Source: a candidate division Hyd24-12 bacterium UBA5074 (GTDB lineage Bacteria > Fermentibacterota > Fermentibacteria > Fermentibacterales > Fermentibacteraceae). From it: a stretch of DNA of 13,438 nucleotides. A model generated the notes under the pieces. The model was not told where the DNA came from. It saw only the letters and a program-made list of their open reading frames with translations, and ran no database searches. A program made the position numbers and the translations under genes. This document shows, piece by piece, positions 6,405 through 12,781 of this stretch. The stretch covers positions 591 through 14,028 of the forward strand of contig DIAQ01000121.1 of NCBI GenBank assembly GCA_002414865.1. Direction: 5' to 3'. Position 1 is the stretch's first letter. Each line of letters starts with the position of its first letter.

Positions 6405-9400
6405 TCAGAGCCCCCGGGCCACGCTGCTGCAGATCATCGCGCAGATCTCTCCGTCGGTGAATCCTTTTACGTCGGCGGCCCCGCAGCGGCACGACGAGGC
6501 ACACAACCCGCAACCCTTGCAGAGGGCTTCGTTGACCACGGCCTTACGCTCCGACTCGTCCATCTCTATGGCCTTGAAGGGGCAGAGTGCCGCACAGACG
6601 CCGCAGCCGCTGCACTTCGGGCCGTCGATGACACTCACCGTGCCGCCTGCCTCGATCGAGTCCCTGCAGAGGACCAGCGCGGCCCTGGAAGCCGCCGCCT
6701 TCGCCTGGACTATGCTCTCGCCAATCGTCTTCGGACTGTGGGCGAGGCCGCAGACGAATACGCCCTCCGTGGGGAAGTCGACGGGGCGGAGCTTGATATG
6801 CGCCTCCATGAAGAAGCCGTCTTCGTTCAGGGGCACCTTGAAGAGCCCGGCGAGTTCAGCGGCGCCTGCCGAGGGGACCGTGGCGGTGGCGAGCCCCAGC
6901 AGATCGGCGTCTATCGAGAACTCCCGGCCCAGGACCAGGTCGGTCGTTACGACCCTGAGTCGCTTGCGTCCATCCTGTTCCACGATCTCCACGGTCGGCC
7001 TGTTCCCGGGATCGTACTGGAGGAACCGCACTCCGCGCTCCCTGGCCTCGAGATAGAACTGCTCGTCGAAGCCGTAGGTCCTGATGTCGCGGTAGAGGAC
7101 GTAGACGTTCACCAGGGGATTGGCCTCGATGAGTGCGAGCGCCAGCTTCATGGCCTTGCTGCAGCATGTCCTGCTGCAGTAGGGCCTGTCTTCGTCCCGG
7201 GAACCCACGCACTGGACGAGCACGGCATTCCTGCTCGATGTGACGTCGGGATTCCCCCTGGCGATCTCGTCTTCGAGCTCCTGCAGCGTCAGCACCCGGG
7301 GGTCCACCCCGTACAGGTAGCCGTCGGGCTTCGATGCCTCCCCGCCGGAGGCGATGATCGCGACCCCGTGCGAAATCTCCTCGACGATACCTTCCGCATT
7401 CTCGACCATCGTCCTGAAGTTGCCCACGAATCCACTGACATCCGAGATGTGCGTCCCTGTGTGGATCGTGATGGAGGGATTCCCGGAGACGCTTTCGACC
7501 AGCCGGCTCACGAATGCATCCACATCCGCACCATCGTTGGTGGAATGGATCCTCCGGGCGTTGCCTCCGAGCTCGGCGGCGCTCTCCACCAGGTGCACAC
7601 CGAAGCCCTGGTCCGCCAGACTAGAGGCGCAGACCATCCCCGCCACCCCTCCGCCGATCACGAGGGCCGTCCGGTTGACATCGAGGAATGCCTGTGGAAG
7701 CGGCTCTATAAGCTTCGCCCTGGCGACGGACATCCTGATCAGGTCCTTCGCCTTCTGCGTCGCCTTCTCCGGCTCCCCCTGGTGGACCCAGGCGCACTGG
7801 TCACGGATGTTCGCCATCTCGAACAGGTGCTTGTTGAGCCCCGCCTCCCTGAGAGTCTCCTGGAAGAGGGGCTCGTGGGTCCTGGGTGTGCAGGCGGCCA
7901 CGACCACGCGGTTGAGCCTGTGTTCCGCGACCCTCTCCCTTATCATCCTCTGGCTGTCCTGGGAGCAGGTGAAGAGCGCTTCCTCCGACAGGACCACGTT
8001 GGGCAGTCCTGCAGCGTAATCCCTCACCGAGGCGATGTCGACCACGCTCGCTATGTTGATGCCACAATGGCATATGAAGACACCTATGCGCGGTCTCCCG
8101 CCGAGGAGGGGCTTCTCGGGAGGGTAGGACTTGCGCTGCGTGAGGGTATGCCGGGAATGGGAGAGCATGGCCGAAGCCTCCGCTGCGGCTGCGCTGGCGC
8201 CCATCACGGCCTCCGGGATGTCCTTCGGGCCCGAGAACGCTCCTGCCGCGAAGATGCCGGGAACAGAGGTCTCGACGGGGGAGAGCGTGCGGGTCTCGCA
8301 GAACCCATGGCTGTCGAGATGCAGACCCAGCCTCTCAGCCATCTCCCGGTTGGCCCGGTCCTGAACCATCCCGACAGACAGCACGACCAGGTCGTAGACT
8401 TCCTCGCTGATCCTGCCGTTCTCCGGGAATCTGAGGATCAGGCTGCCCGACCCGTCCTGGTAGATGCGGGATATCTCGGATCTGACGAACCTGACCCCCT
8501 GCTCGTTCTTCGCGCGCTCGTAATACCTCTCGAAACCCTTGCCATGGGTCCTGATGTCGATGTGGAAGATCGTCGTCTCCAGGTTGCCTCCGCTGTGCTC
8601 CCTGGCGACGACGGCCTCCTTGATCGCATAGGTGCAGCAGACGGAGGAGCAGTAGTTGTTGTCTACTCGATGGATGTCCCTGGAGCCGACGCACTGGATC
8701 CAGGCGATCCTGTGGGGCTCCTTTCCGTCGGATGGGCGGAGCAGCCTGCCCCTGCTGGGTCCGGATGCGCTCAGGATGCGCTCGAACTCGATGCTCGTGA
8801 TGACGTTCGGAAAGGTGCCGTAACCGTAGTTGGCAATCAGGCTGGCGTCGAAAGGCTCGAATCCCGGGCAGGCGATGACGGCGCCGACCGGGATGCTGAG
8901 AGTCCGGGGCTGCATGTCGAGATCGATCGCCCCTGCGCTGCACTTCCTCGCGCAGAGCCCGCACCGTCTGCAGACGGCACTGTCGATCATGTAGGAGTGC
9001 GGATAAGCCTGCTCGTAGAGGCGGTAGATAGCCTTCCTGTCACTGAGTCCCATGTTGAAGGAATCCGGGAGCTTCACAGGGCAGACCTTCGCGCACTCGC
9101 CGCAGCCGGTGCACTTCTCCGTCGAGACGAATCTCGGCTGCTGCTCTATCGTCGCAGTGAAAGCGCCCGGAACGCCCTCGAGAGCCGTGAGCTCTGAATT
9201 CGTGAGCACTTCGATGTTGAGGTGCCGCCCGCACTCGACCAGTTTGGGCGAAAGGATGCACATGGAGCAGTCGTTGGTGGGGAAGGTCTTGTCCAGCCCC
9301 GCCATGACTCCGCCTATCGCGCTCCGCCTCTCGACGAGATAGACCCTGAAGCCCGAATCGGCGAGATCGAGAGCGGCCTGGATCCCGCTTATTCCGCCGC

Positions 9401-9440
9401 CGAGTACCAGAACGGCGCCTGTGGGCCCGGAAGGTGTCAT
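6405..9440 (-). CDS. hdrA: heterodisulfide reductase subunit A, double-module (1011 residues)
   Basis: HdrA holds the FAD that bifurcates electrons between ferredoxin and HdrBC. Here it is about 1.5 times the usual 650 residues and contains two flavoprotein modules. Module 1 has an FAD glycine motif at 14-19, an inserted ferredoxin domain (Cys110, 113, 116, 120 and Cys157, 160, 163, 167), and CVGSRD...YCSSVCC at 250-269. Module 2 starts with the normal HdrA N-terminal Fe-S domain (CHCG 457-460, TCSQ 491-494, AACTPRTHEP 516-525). It continues with a second FAD motif (596-601) and CVGSRD...YCSRTCC (744-760), and ends in a ferredoxin (Cys943, 946, 949, 953; Cys974, 977, 980, 984). Module 2 lacks the inserted ferredoxin. 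It heads the operon. ATG 9440 has only a distant GGGAGAG, but no better start is in frame nearby. Similar long HdrA proteins are known in anaerobic bacteria. Confidence 0.95.
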   Translation of the reverse strand: MTPSGPTGAVLVLGGGISGIQAALDLADSGFRVYLVERRSAIGGVMAGLDKTFPTNDCSMCILSPKLVECGRHLNIEVLTNSELTALEGVPGAFTATIEQQPRFVSTEKCTGCGECAKVCPVKLPDSFNMGLSDRKAIYRLYEQAYPHSYMIDSAVCRRCGLCARKCSAGAIDLDMQPRTLSIPVGAVIACPGFEPFDASLIANYGYGTFPNVITSIEFERILSASGPSRGRLLRPSDGKEPHRIAWIQCVGSRDIHRVDNNYCSSVCCTYAIKEAVVAREHSGGNLETTIFHIDIRTHGKGFERYYERAKNEQGVRFVRSEISRIYQDGSGSLILRFPENGRISEEVYDLVVLSVGMVQDRANREMAERLGLHLDSHGFCETRTLSPVETSVPGIFAAGAFSGPKDIPEAVMGASAAAAEASAMLSHSRHTLTQRKSYPPEKPLLGGRPRIGVFICHCGINIASVVDIASVRDYAAGLPNVVLSEEALFTCSQDSQRMIRERVAEHRLNRVVVAACTPRTHEPLFQETLREAGLNKHLFEMANIRDQCAWVHQGEPEKATQKAKDLIRMSVARAKLIEPLPQAFLDVNRTALVIGGGVAGMVCASSLADQGFGVHLVESAAELGGNARRIHSTNDGADVDAFVSRLVESVSGNPSITIHTGTHISDVSGFVGNFRTMVENAEGIVEEISHGVAIIASGGEASKPDGYLYGVDPRVLTLQELEDEIARGNPDVTSSRNAVLVQCVGSRDEDRPYCSRTCCSKAMKLALALIEANPLVNVYVLYRDIRTYGFDEQFYLEARERGVRFLQYDPGNRPTVEIVEQDGRKRLRVVTTDLVLGREFSIDADLLGLATATVPSAGAAELAGLFKVPLNEDGFFMEAHIKLRPVDFPTEGVFVCGLAHSPKTIGESIVQAKAAASRAALVLCRDSIEAGGTVSVIDGPKCSGCGVCAALCPFKAIEMDESERKAVVNEALCKGCGLCASSCRCGAADVKGFTDGEICAMICSSVARGL

Positions 9441-9600
9441 GGACGCTCGATCAACTCTCCCGATCGTGGCGATCTGCCGTCCTGGACGGAGGGGATCCGG
9501 TGAATCCAGGCGGTGATCGATGGCCTGGAAGCGGCACAGGCTTCCTGGCGCTTGGAGTCATGCTCGAGCAGCGATCAACGATTCTCGAGCCCTGCTTGGG

Positions 9601-9618
9601 GGCTGTCCCGGGACAGCC
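9601..9618. promoter_or_regulatory. 18-base perfect palindrome, possible operator of the hdr-flx operon
   Basis: GGCTGTCCCGGGACAGCC is identical to its reverse complement over all 18 bases; the flanking bases do not extend it. It starts 15 bases downstream of a possible minus-strand -10 box (9633-9638), which is where a repressor dimer would block early elongation. As RNA it could fold as a 7-bp stem with a CCGG loop. No T-run follows, so it is not a standard terminator. The regulator is unknown. Confidence 0.45.
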
Positions 9619-9632
9619 GGTTACTGCCCGCC

Positions 9633-9638
9633 AATATA
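9633..9638 (-). promoter_or_regulatory. possible -10 box (TATATT) for the hdr-flx operon
   Basis: On the minus strand TATATT stands out in an otherwise GC-rich stretch about 190 bases upstream of hdrA. The same hexamer is the -10 box of the better-formed candidate promoter at 10106-10134. No good -35 hexamer is found 16 to 18 bases upstream, so the promoter may need an activator or an alternative sigma factor, or the box may be chance. Confidence 0.3.
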
Positions 9639-9788
9639 GCTCGGATGGGAACTCCGGTGCTGATTGCTCGGGTCATCCCGGAAGCAAGAGGATTTCATCG
9701 TCTTCTTCACGCCGGGTGCAGACAGGAACCGGGCGGATGCCCTCGATGATGACGGGTGTGAGACAGGCGGGGTGGGATCGAGCAGGAG

Positions 9789-10004
9789 TCAGTCCTTGAG
9801 TGTCTTCCTCTTCTTCAGCATGAGCAAGGCCTCGGCAGCCCTGGCAACCCGGGTGGCCGACTGCTTCGCGCCGCCGACCCAGTCGCAGTATCTGCGCCTG
9901 TGGCCATCCGGCAGGCAATAGAAGAACTTCCTCGTTTCGATTTCATCTTCTATGACGGCTATTAGCTCCTTTGGAACAATAATTTTTTCCTTGCATTCTT
10001 CCAT
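9789..10004 (-). CDS. small OmdA-like (YdeI/OmpD-associated type) protein
   Basis: This 71-residue protein resembles the C-terminal OmdA domain (YdeI/OmpD-associated family), in which ...ALSPSHRREYxxWIxxAKxxETRxRRIxK... is typical. Here I see CLPDGHRRRYCDWVGGAKQSATRVARAAEALLMLKK at residues 30-66, split by no gap. The N-terminal part (MEECKEKIIVPKEL) is short. I chose ATG 10004 because AGGA lies about 8 bases upstream; an in-frame ATG at 10034 would add ten residues but has a poor ribosome site. The function of the domain is unclear; in longer relatives it is linked to bacteriocin or peptide tolerance. There are no membrane segments and the C-terminus is lysine-rich. Confidence 0.65.
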   Translation of the reverse strand: MEECKEKIIVPKELIAVIEDEIETRKFFYCLPDGHRRRYCDWVGGAKQSATRVARAAEALLMLKKRKTLKD

Positions 10005-10105
10005 GCGGTTGATCCTTTCGGGTTCCTGTGACATTGCGTTCTTGAGGCACGAATCGCCCGCCCGACAATTTGCAGGCGAACTCAGCTTTCGTGGGAGTTG
10101 TCTTG

Positions 10106-10134
10106 AATATACGTGATCCGGCCATGACGCCCAA
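10106..10134 (-). promoter_or_regulatory. candidate promoter for the OmdA-like gene
   Basis: On the minus strand TTGGGC (10134-10129) and TATATT (10111-10106) are separated by exactly 17 bases. Transcription would begin near 10099 and leave an untranslated leader of about 95 bases before ATG 10004. The -10 box matches five of six consensus bases and the -35 box matches three. The remaining bases between 10005 and 10228 show nothing else that I can support. Confidence 0.45.
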
Positions 10135-10228
10135 CAGGGGAATGCACTCCCGGGTCCTCGCACATGAGGTTACCAGTGGCGCGATGCAGACCACAGATGG
10201 AATCAGCGAGCTTCGTATCGCCATAAGG

Positions 10229-10780
10229 TCAGGCACGACCGTCCGGCGCTCCGCCTGCTCCCCCCTGCCGGGCATCCGCCTTGAATCCCTCGTGGAACTC
10301 GACTGTGCCATGCGGCATGCGGCCGTCCATGAACAGCGCGAAGAAGACCTCCTCCGGCACTCCCTCGCAGACGAGCCCCTGCATGTTCTGGAACCCGAAG
10401 CGTCCGTAATACCCGGGATGTCCGACCAGGCAGCATCCCCCGGCACCGAGGTCCTTCAGGCGTGATATCCCTTTTTCTATCAACGCGCCACCGATCCCCC
10501 TCCGCTGATATTCCGGCAACACAGAAACAGGTCCGAGTCCGTACCAGTTCGGGGTGCCGTCGGAAATCGTCAGCGGGGAGAATGCGATGTGGCCCACGAC
10601 GCACCCATCCACTTCAGCCACGAGTGAGACCGTGAGCGCCCCGGCTGCGCGCAGCGCCTCGATGACGAACTGCTCGGTGTGATCGCTTATCTCCAGGGTC
10701 TCGAAAGCGGCTGCGGTGATCGCGGATATGCTCCCGACATCAGCGCTCGTTTCATTTCTTATCGACAACGTATCGATCAT
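10229..10780 (-). CDS. GNAT-family N-acetyltransferase, YhbS-like
   Basis: The family transfers an acetyl group from acetyl-CoA to a small-molecule or protein amine. The 183-residue protein has the GNAT motif A region LGPVSVLPEYQRRGIGGALI (82-101), with the acetyl-CoA pyrophosphate loop Gln92-Arg-Arg-Gly-Ile-Gly-Gly. It is followed by the YhbS-type block LVGHPGYYGRFGFQ (118-131). The N-terminus IRNETSADVGSISAITAAAF also fits. ATG 10780 is supported by GGGGAGGAA 8 bases upstream. The C-terminal tail after FHEGF is Gly/Ala/Arg-rich and probably disordered. It lies on the same strand as its neighbours but is separated by more than 220 bases on each side, so it is probably a single-gene unit. The substrate cannot be inferred. 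Confidence 0.9.
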   Translation of the reverse strand: MIDTLSIRNETSADVGSISAITAAAFETLEISDHTEQFVIEALRAAGALTVSLVAEVDGCVVGHIAFSPLTISDGTPNWYGLGPVSVLPEYQRRGIGGALIEKGISRLKDLGAGGCCLVGHPGYYGRFGFQNMQGLVCEGVPEEVFFALFMDGRMPHGTVEFHEGFKADARQGGAGGAPDGRA

Positions 10781-11041
10781 GTATGCGATTCCTCCCCTTA
10801 TCGGCCTGAAGGACTCCGGGGCTTCATCAGCCTGATGGTGATCTGAGACTCTGCTGACTATCCAGCTCGATCGTTCTCGCGAACATACTGTGAACAGCCC
10901 GGGGGGATACGTGGGATTCCGTCATGGGAGACCTGCCGCCGTCAGGGCTGCCTCTGCCGTCTCGAACAGACAAAATCGTGAGCGCTTCGCCAGATAGACT
11001 GCCTGATGACAGCTCGGGGAGGTATCGCAGAACTCCCCCCG
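10781..11041. other. 261-base intergenic region between abiEii and the GNAT gene
   Basis: I see no gene here. A minus-strand open frame that enters from inside abiEii (10827-11459) reads as a Ser/Arg/Gly-rich shadow. No T-tailed terminator for abiEii is visible. The part next to 10780 holds the GNAT ribosome site. Confidence 0.5.
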
Positions 11042-11908
11042 CTATACAAGTATGATCCGCGCAGCAACGGCCCTGAAGAAGTCGCTGGACCAGACCTGAA
11101 GCGAAGCGTAGTCCGTCACGAAGGGCTCCACTTCTCGTCTTGCAGCATTCACATCCAGCTTTTCGATCGCCATGCTGATCTTCGATCGAAACAACTCCTC
11201 GGTCAGGATTTCCGCAGGTCGGAGATCCCCGGACTGCCTCATCTTCTGATCCAGATGAGCAAGGTGGAGCTGCGGGTGATTCGCGGCAAACCAAACCATG
11301 TCGAACCAGTCTCTCCCCTTTACCCGGTTTCTCCATCGGCGGCAGAGCACTGCGTGCATCTTGCTGGCATGGAGGTCGGCCAGCGAATAGCAGCGGACCT
11401 GGAAAGGAAGCGGAGCCAGCAGATAGCCGGGAGTCGTATTGAAGCCCGGAGCTGGACACACGTCCACCTCCAGGCGGACTTTCAGCAGACGTTCTCGGGG
11501 AAATGCTGAGATGACTGCCTGCGGGGCACCCGCGGAGGACATCGCCGCGCGGGCATTTGCGCTGAGAAACATATGCTGTATCGAGCTTCCTTCAGGCTTC
11601 TCCGCAGAACCCGCCTCTGCCTCGACTCCGTGTGCGGAAAGCTCGCGGATGGCGACGGCTCTGAACCTCCCGAGATCGAACAGGTCGTCGGGCTCGAGCA
11701 GCGAGAAGTCAAGGTCTTCCGAGAAGCGATCAAGGCCATGGACGAGGCGGAGCGCCGTGCCTCCAAAGAAAGCGGCATGCTCGAAGAAGCTGCCCCGCCA
11801 GAGCCCGAGGAGGATCACCTGCTGCATGATCTCGCGGAGGGCGCGGTCGTAGTCCTCCACCCGTGCGGCAGAGTACTTCCCCAGGAGCTGCCCGAGCACC
11901 GAACTCAT
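11042..11908 (-). CDS. abiEii: AbiEii/AbiGii-family nucleotidyltransferase toxin
   Basis: This is the toxin of a type IV toxin-antitoxin or abortive-infection pair; the family has a DNA polymerase beta-like nucleotidyltransferase fold and arrests growth. The 288-residue protein has motif I FFGGTALRLVHGLDRFSEDLDFSL at 47-70 with GGT 49-51 and the acidic pair Asp65 and Asp67. A third acidic region follows at LKVRLEVDV (Glu147, Asp149). The C-terminal signature LADLHASKMHAVLCRR (176-191) and KGRDWFD (197-203) is also present. All catalytic-looking residues are intact, so it should be active. Its ATG overlaps the abiEi stop by 4 bases (ATGA), the usual antitoxin-first arrangement with coupled translation. 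The target nucleotide and RNA cannot be read from the sequence. Confidence 0.92.
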   Translation of the reverse strand: MSSVLGQLLGKYSAARVEDYDRALREIMQQVILLGLWRGSFFEHAAFFGGTALRLVHGLDRFSEDLDFSLLEPDDLFDLGRFRAVAIRELSAHGVEAEAGSAEKPEGSSIQHMFLSANARAAMSSAGAPQAVISAFPRERLLKVRLEVDVCPAPGFNTTPGYLLAPLPFQVRCYSLADLHASKMHAVLCRRWRNRVKGRDWFDMVWFAANHPQLHLAHLDQKMRQSGDLRPAEILTEELFRSKISMAIEKLDVNAARREVEPFVTDYASLQVWSSDFFRAVAARIILV

Positions 11909-12567
11909 GGCATCCTTCTTCCTGCAGTGAAGACCCTGAGGAAGCTCTCGAACCGGCGGATGCGTGACGATCCATAGGCGATTGCGAGCTCGGAAATCAT
12001 CCCCCCATCCAGATTCGCGAGTGATGAGCGATCGATCCTCAGGTTGTCGAACAGGTACTGCTCCACTGCCCTGTTCGATCTGAGAACAAGGCCTCTTTCG
12101 GTGAATATCTTGTCCGCAAGAGCCTTTTCAGGGCTTGCCAGCAGAAATGCCCGGTCATCCGGCAGCTCGAATCTCTCGACTCCGGAGCTGAAGACACTTG
12201 CGGGGATCTTCGCATAGGTGAACAGGCCGAGGACCGTTGAAAAGCTGCGCGCACGCCCCATTGATGCGGAAGTAACCGCCTGGACATGCTCAGGGATCAA
12301 TCCGTGCCTTGCCAGTGCGGACTCCATGGATACGTACGACGGGCCGTGGATCAGATTGGCGAGGAGCTCCATCGATATCGGATGCTTCGCGAGCGGCTTG
12401 TCGAAGACATACAGGCCCTTCCTGACCTGGATGATGACATCCTGCCGCAGGAGCTCCGTTATTCGATCCCGCGGCCTCGAATACTCGCTAAGGGCCGAGA
12501 TGAGCGTCTGGTAGTCGAACTCATCAGAGCCGATCCGCAGTCGGAGCCTTTCGGGACTTACGAGCAC
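11905..12567 (-). CDS. abiEi: AbiEi-family antitoxin (winged-helix transcriptional regulator)
   Basis: AbiEi counters AbiEii and represses its own promoter. The 220-residue protein has an N-terminal winged-helix region (RDRITELLRQDVIIQVRKGLYVF, residues 34-56). The family blocks YVSMESALARHGLIPE (78-93) and ASPEKALADKIF (144-155) follow, and a basic C-terminus ends FTAGRRMP. The GTG start at 12567 is supported by GGGAGGG about 4 bases upstream. Family relatives have a DNA-binding N-terminal domain and an antitoxic C-terminal domain, and both are present here. A candidate promoter with an inverted repeat over its -35 box lies directly upstream. Confidence 0.9.
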   Translation of the reverse strand: MLVSPERLRLRIGSDEFDYQTLISALSEYSRPRDRITELLRQDVIIQVRKGLYVFDKPLAKHPISMELLANLIHGPSYVSMESALARHGLIPEHVQAVTSASMGRARSFSTVLGLFTYAKIPASVFSSGVERFELPDDRAFLLASPEKALADKIFTERGLVLRSNRAVEQYLFDNLRIDRSSLANLDGGMISELAIAYGSSRIRRFESFLRVFTAGRRMP

Positions 12568-12593
12568 AAAGCCCTCCCACCATTTCCGAGAAC

Positions 12594-12622
12594 AGTATGC
12601 TCTATTCTGCTATTCATGTCGA
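12594..12622 (-). promoter_or_regulatory. candidate promoter of the abiE operon
   Basis: On the minus strand TCGACA (12622-12617, five of six consensus -35 bases) and CATACT (12599-12594, four of six -10 bases) are 17 bases apart, about 27 bases ahead of the GTG start. It is the best-spaced pair in this region. Confidence 0.5.
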
Positions 12623-12636
12623 CTATTCACCGACAT
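12602..12636. promoter_or_regulatory. possible AbiEi operator: inverted repeat plus three direct repeats
   Basis: ATGTCG (12616-12621) and CGACAT (12631-12636) form an inverted repeat with a 9-base spacer; its left arm covers the -35 box. CTATTC occurs three times, at 12602, 12610 and 12623, twice inside the promoter spacer and once inside the inverted repeat. This fits the known negative autoregulation by AbiEi through inverted repeats, but binding here is inferred. Confidence 0.5.
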
Positions 12637-12691
12637 AGCCTACAGAGTTTGACTGCAGACAGGAGTGCGCTGTCAGGTTTGACACAAGGGA

Positions 12692-12721
12692 AAGGCCGCC
12701 GGTTCGAAAATCGGCGGCCTT
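12692..12721 (-). terminator. hairpin after the sorting-domain gene, possible terminator
   Basis: AAGGCCGCCG (12692-12701) and CGGCGGCCTT (12712-12721) pair perfectly around a 10-base loop. It lies about 60 bases after the stop of the gene at 12782. On the minus strand the stem ends in CCTTT followed by CCCTTG, a weak U-tract, so termination is likely but not certain. The loop contains GGTTCGAA-like bases that recall a tRNA T-arm, but no tRNA is present. Confidence 0.55.
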
Positions 12722-12781
12722 GTCCAGAATTGTACCCGGTGGTCGACACTTTCTTGAACTGCGGCGGGTTTCCTCCAGGAG

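Larger units (their letters stand above)
9441..9788. other. 348-base gene-free region, 5' leader of the hdr-flx operon
   Basis: No open frame here looks like a protein. The part next to hdrA probably holds its promoter and a long leader. Visible elements are a 10-base palindrome TGCTCGAGCA (9561-9570), whose CTCGAGC core recurs at 9584-9590 as an inverted repeat, an 18-base palindrome at 9601-9618, and an AT-rich box at 9633-9638. I see no T-tailed terminator between the 71-residue OmdA-like gene and hdrA, so some read-through is possible. Confidence 0.6.

Noticed and set aside
6336..9197. A 953-residue open frame on the + strand opposite hdrA
   Set aside because: Its product is Asp/Arg/Gly/His-rich with no domain, and the minus strand encodes a clear HdrA. 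GC-rich codons keep the antisense frame open.
9441..9788. Insertion sequence or attachment site in the gene-free region
   Set aside because: No transposase remnant, terminal repeats or target duplication can be seen; the dyads are better explained as regulatory sites.
10827..11459. A 210-residue minus-strand open frame
   Set aside because: About two thirds lies inside abiEii in another frame, and it is Ser/Arg/Gly-rich without a domain.
12570..12640. CRISPR-like array suggested by repeated CTATTC
   Set aside because: The repeats are only six bases with unequal spacing of 8 and 13, which fits an operator and not a CRISPR array.
12692..12721. tRNA or tRNA fragment suggested by GGTTCGAA in the loop
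   Set aside because: No acceptor stem, anticodon arm or CCA end can be built around it; the stem is a simple 10-bp hairpin.
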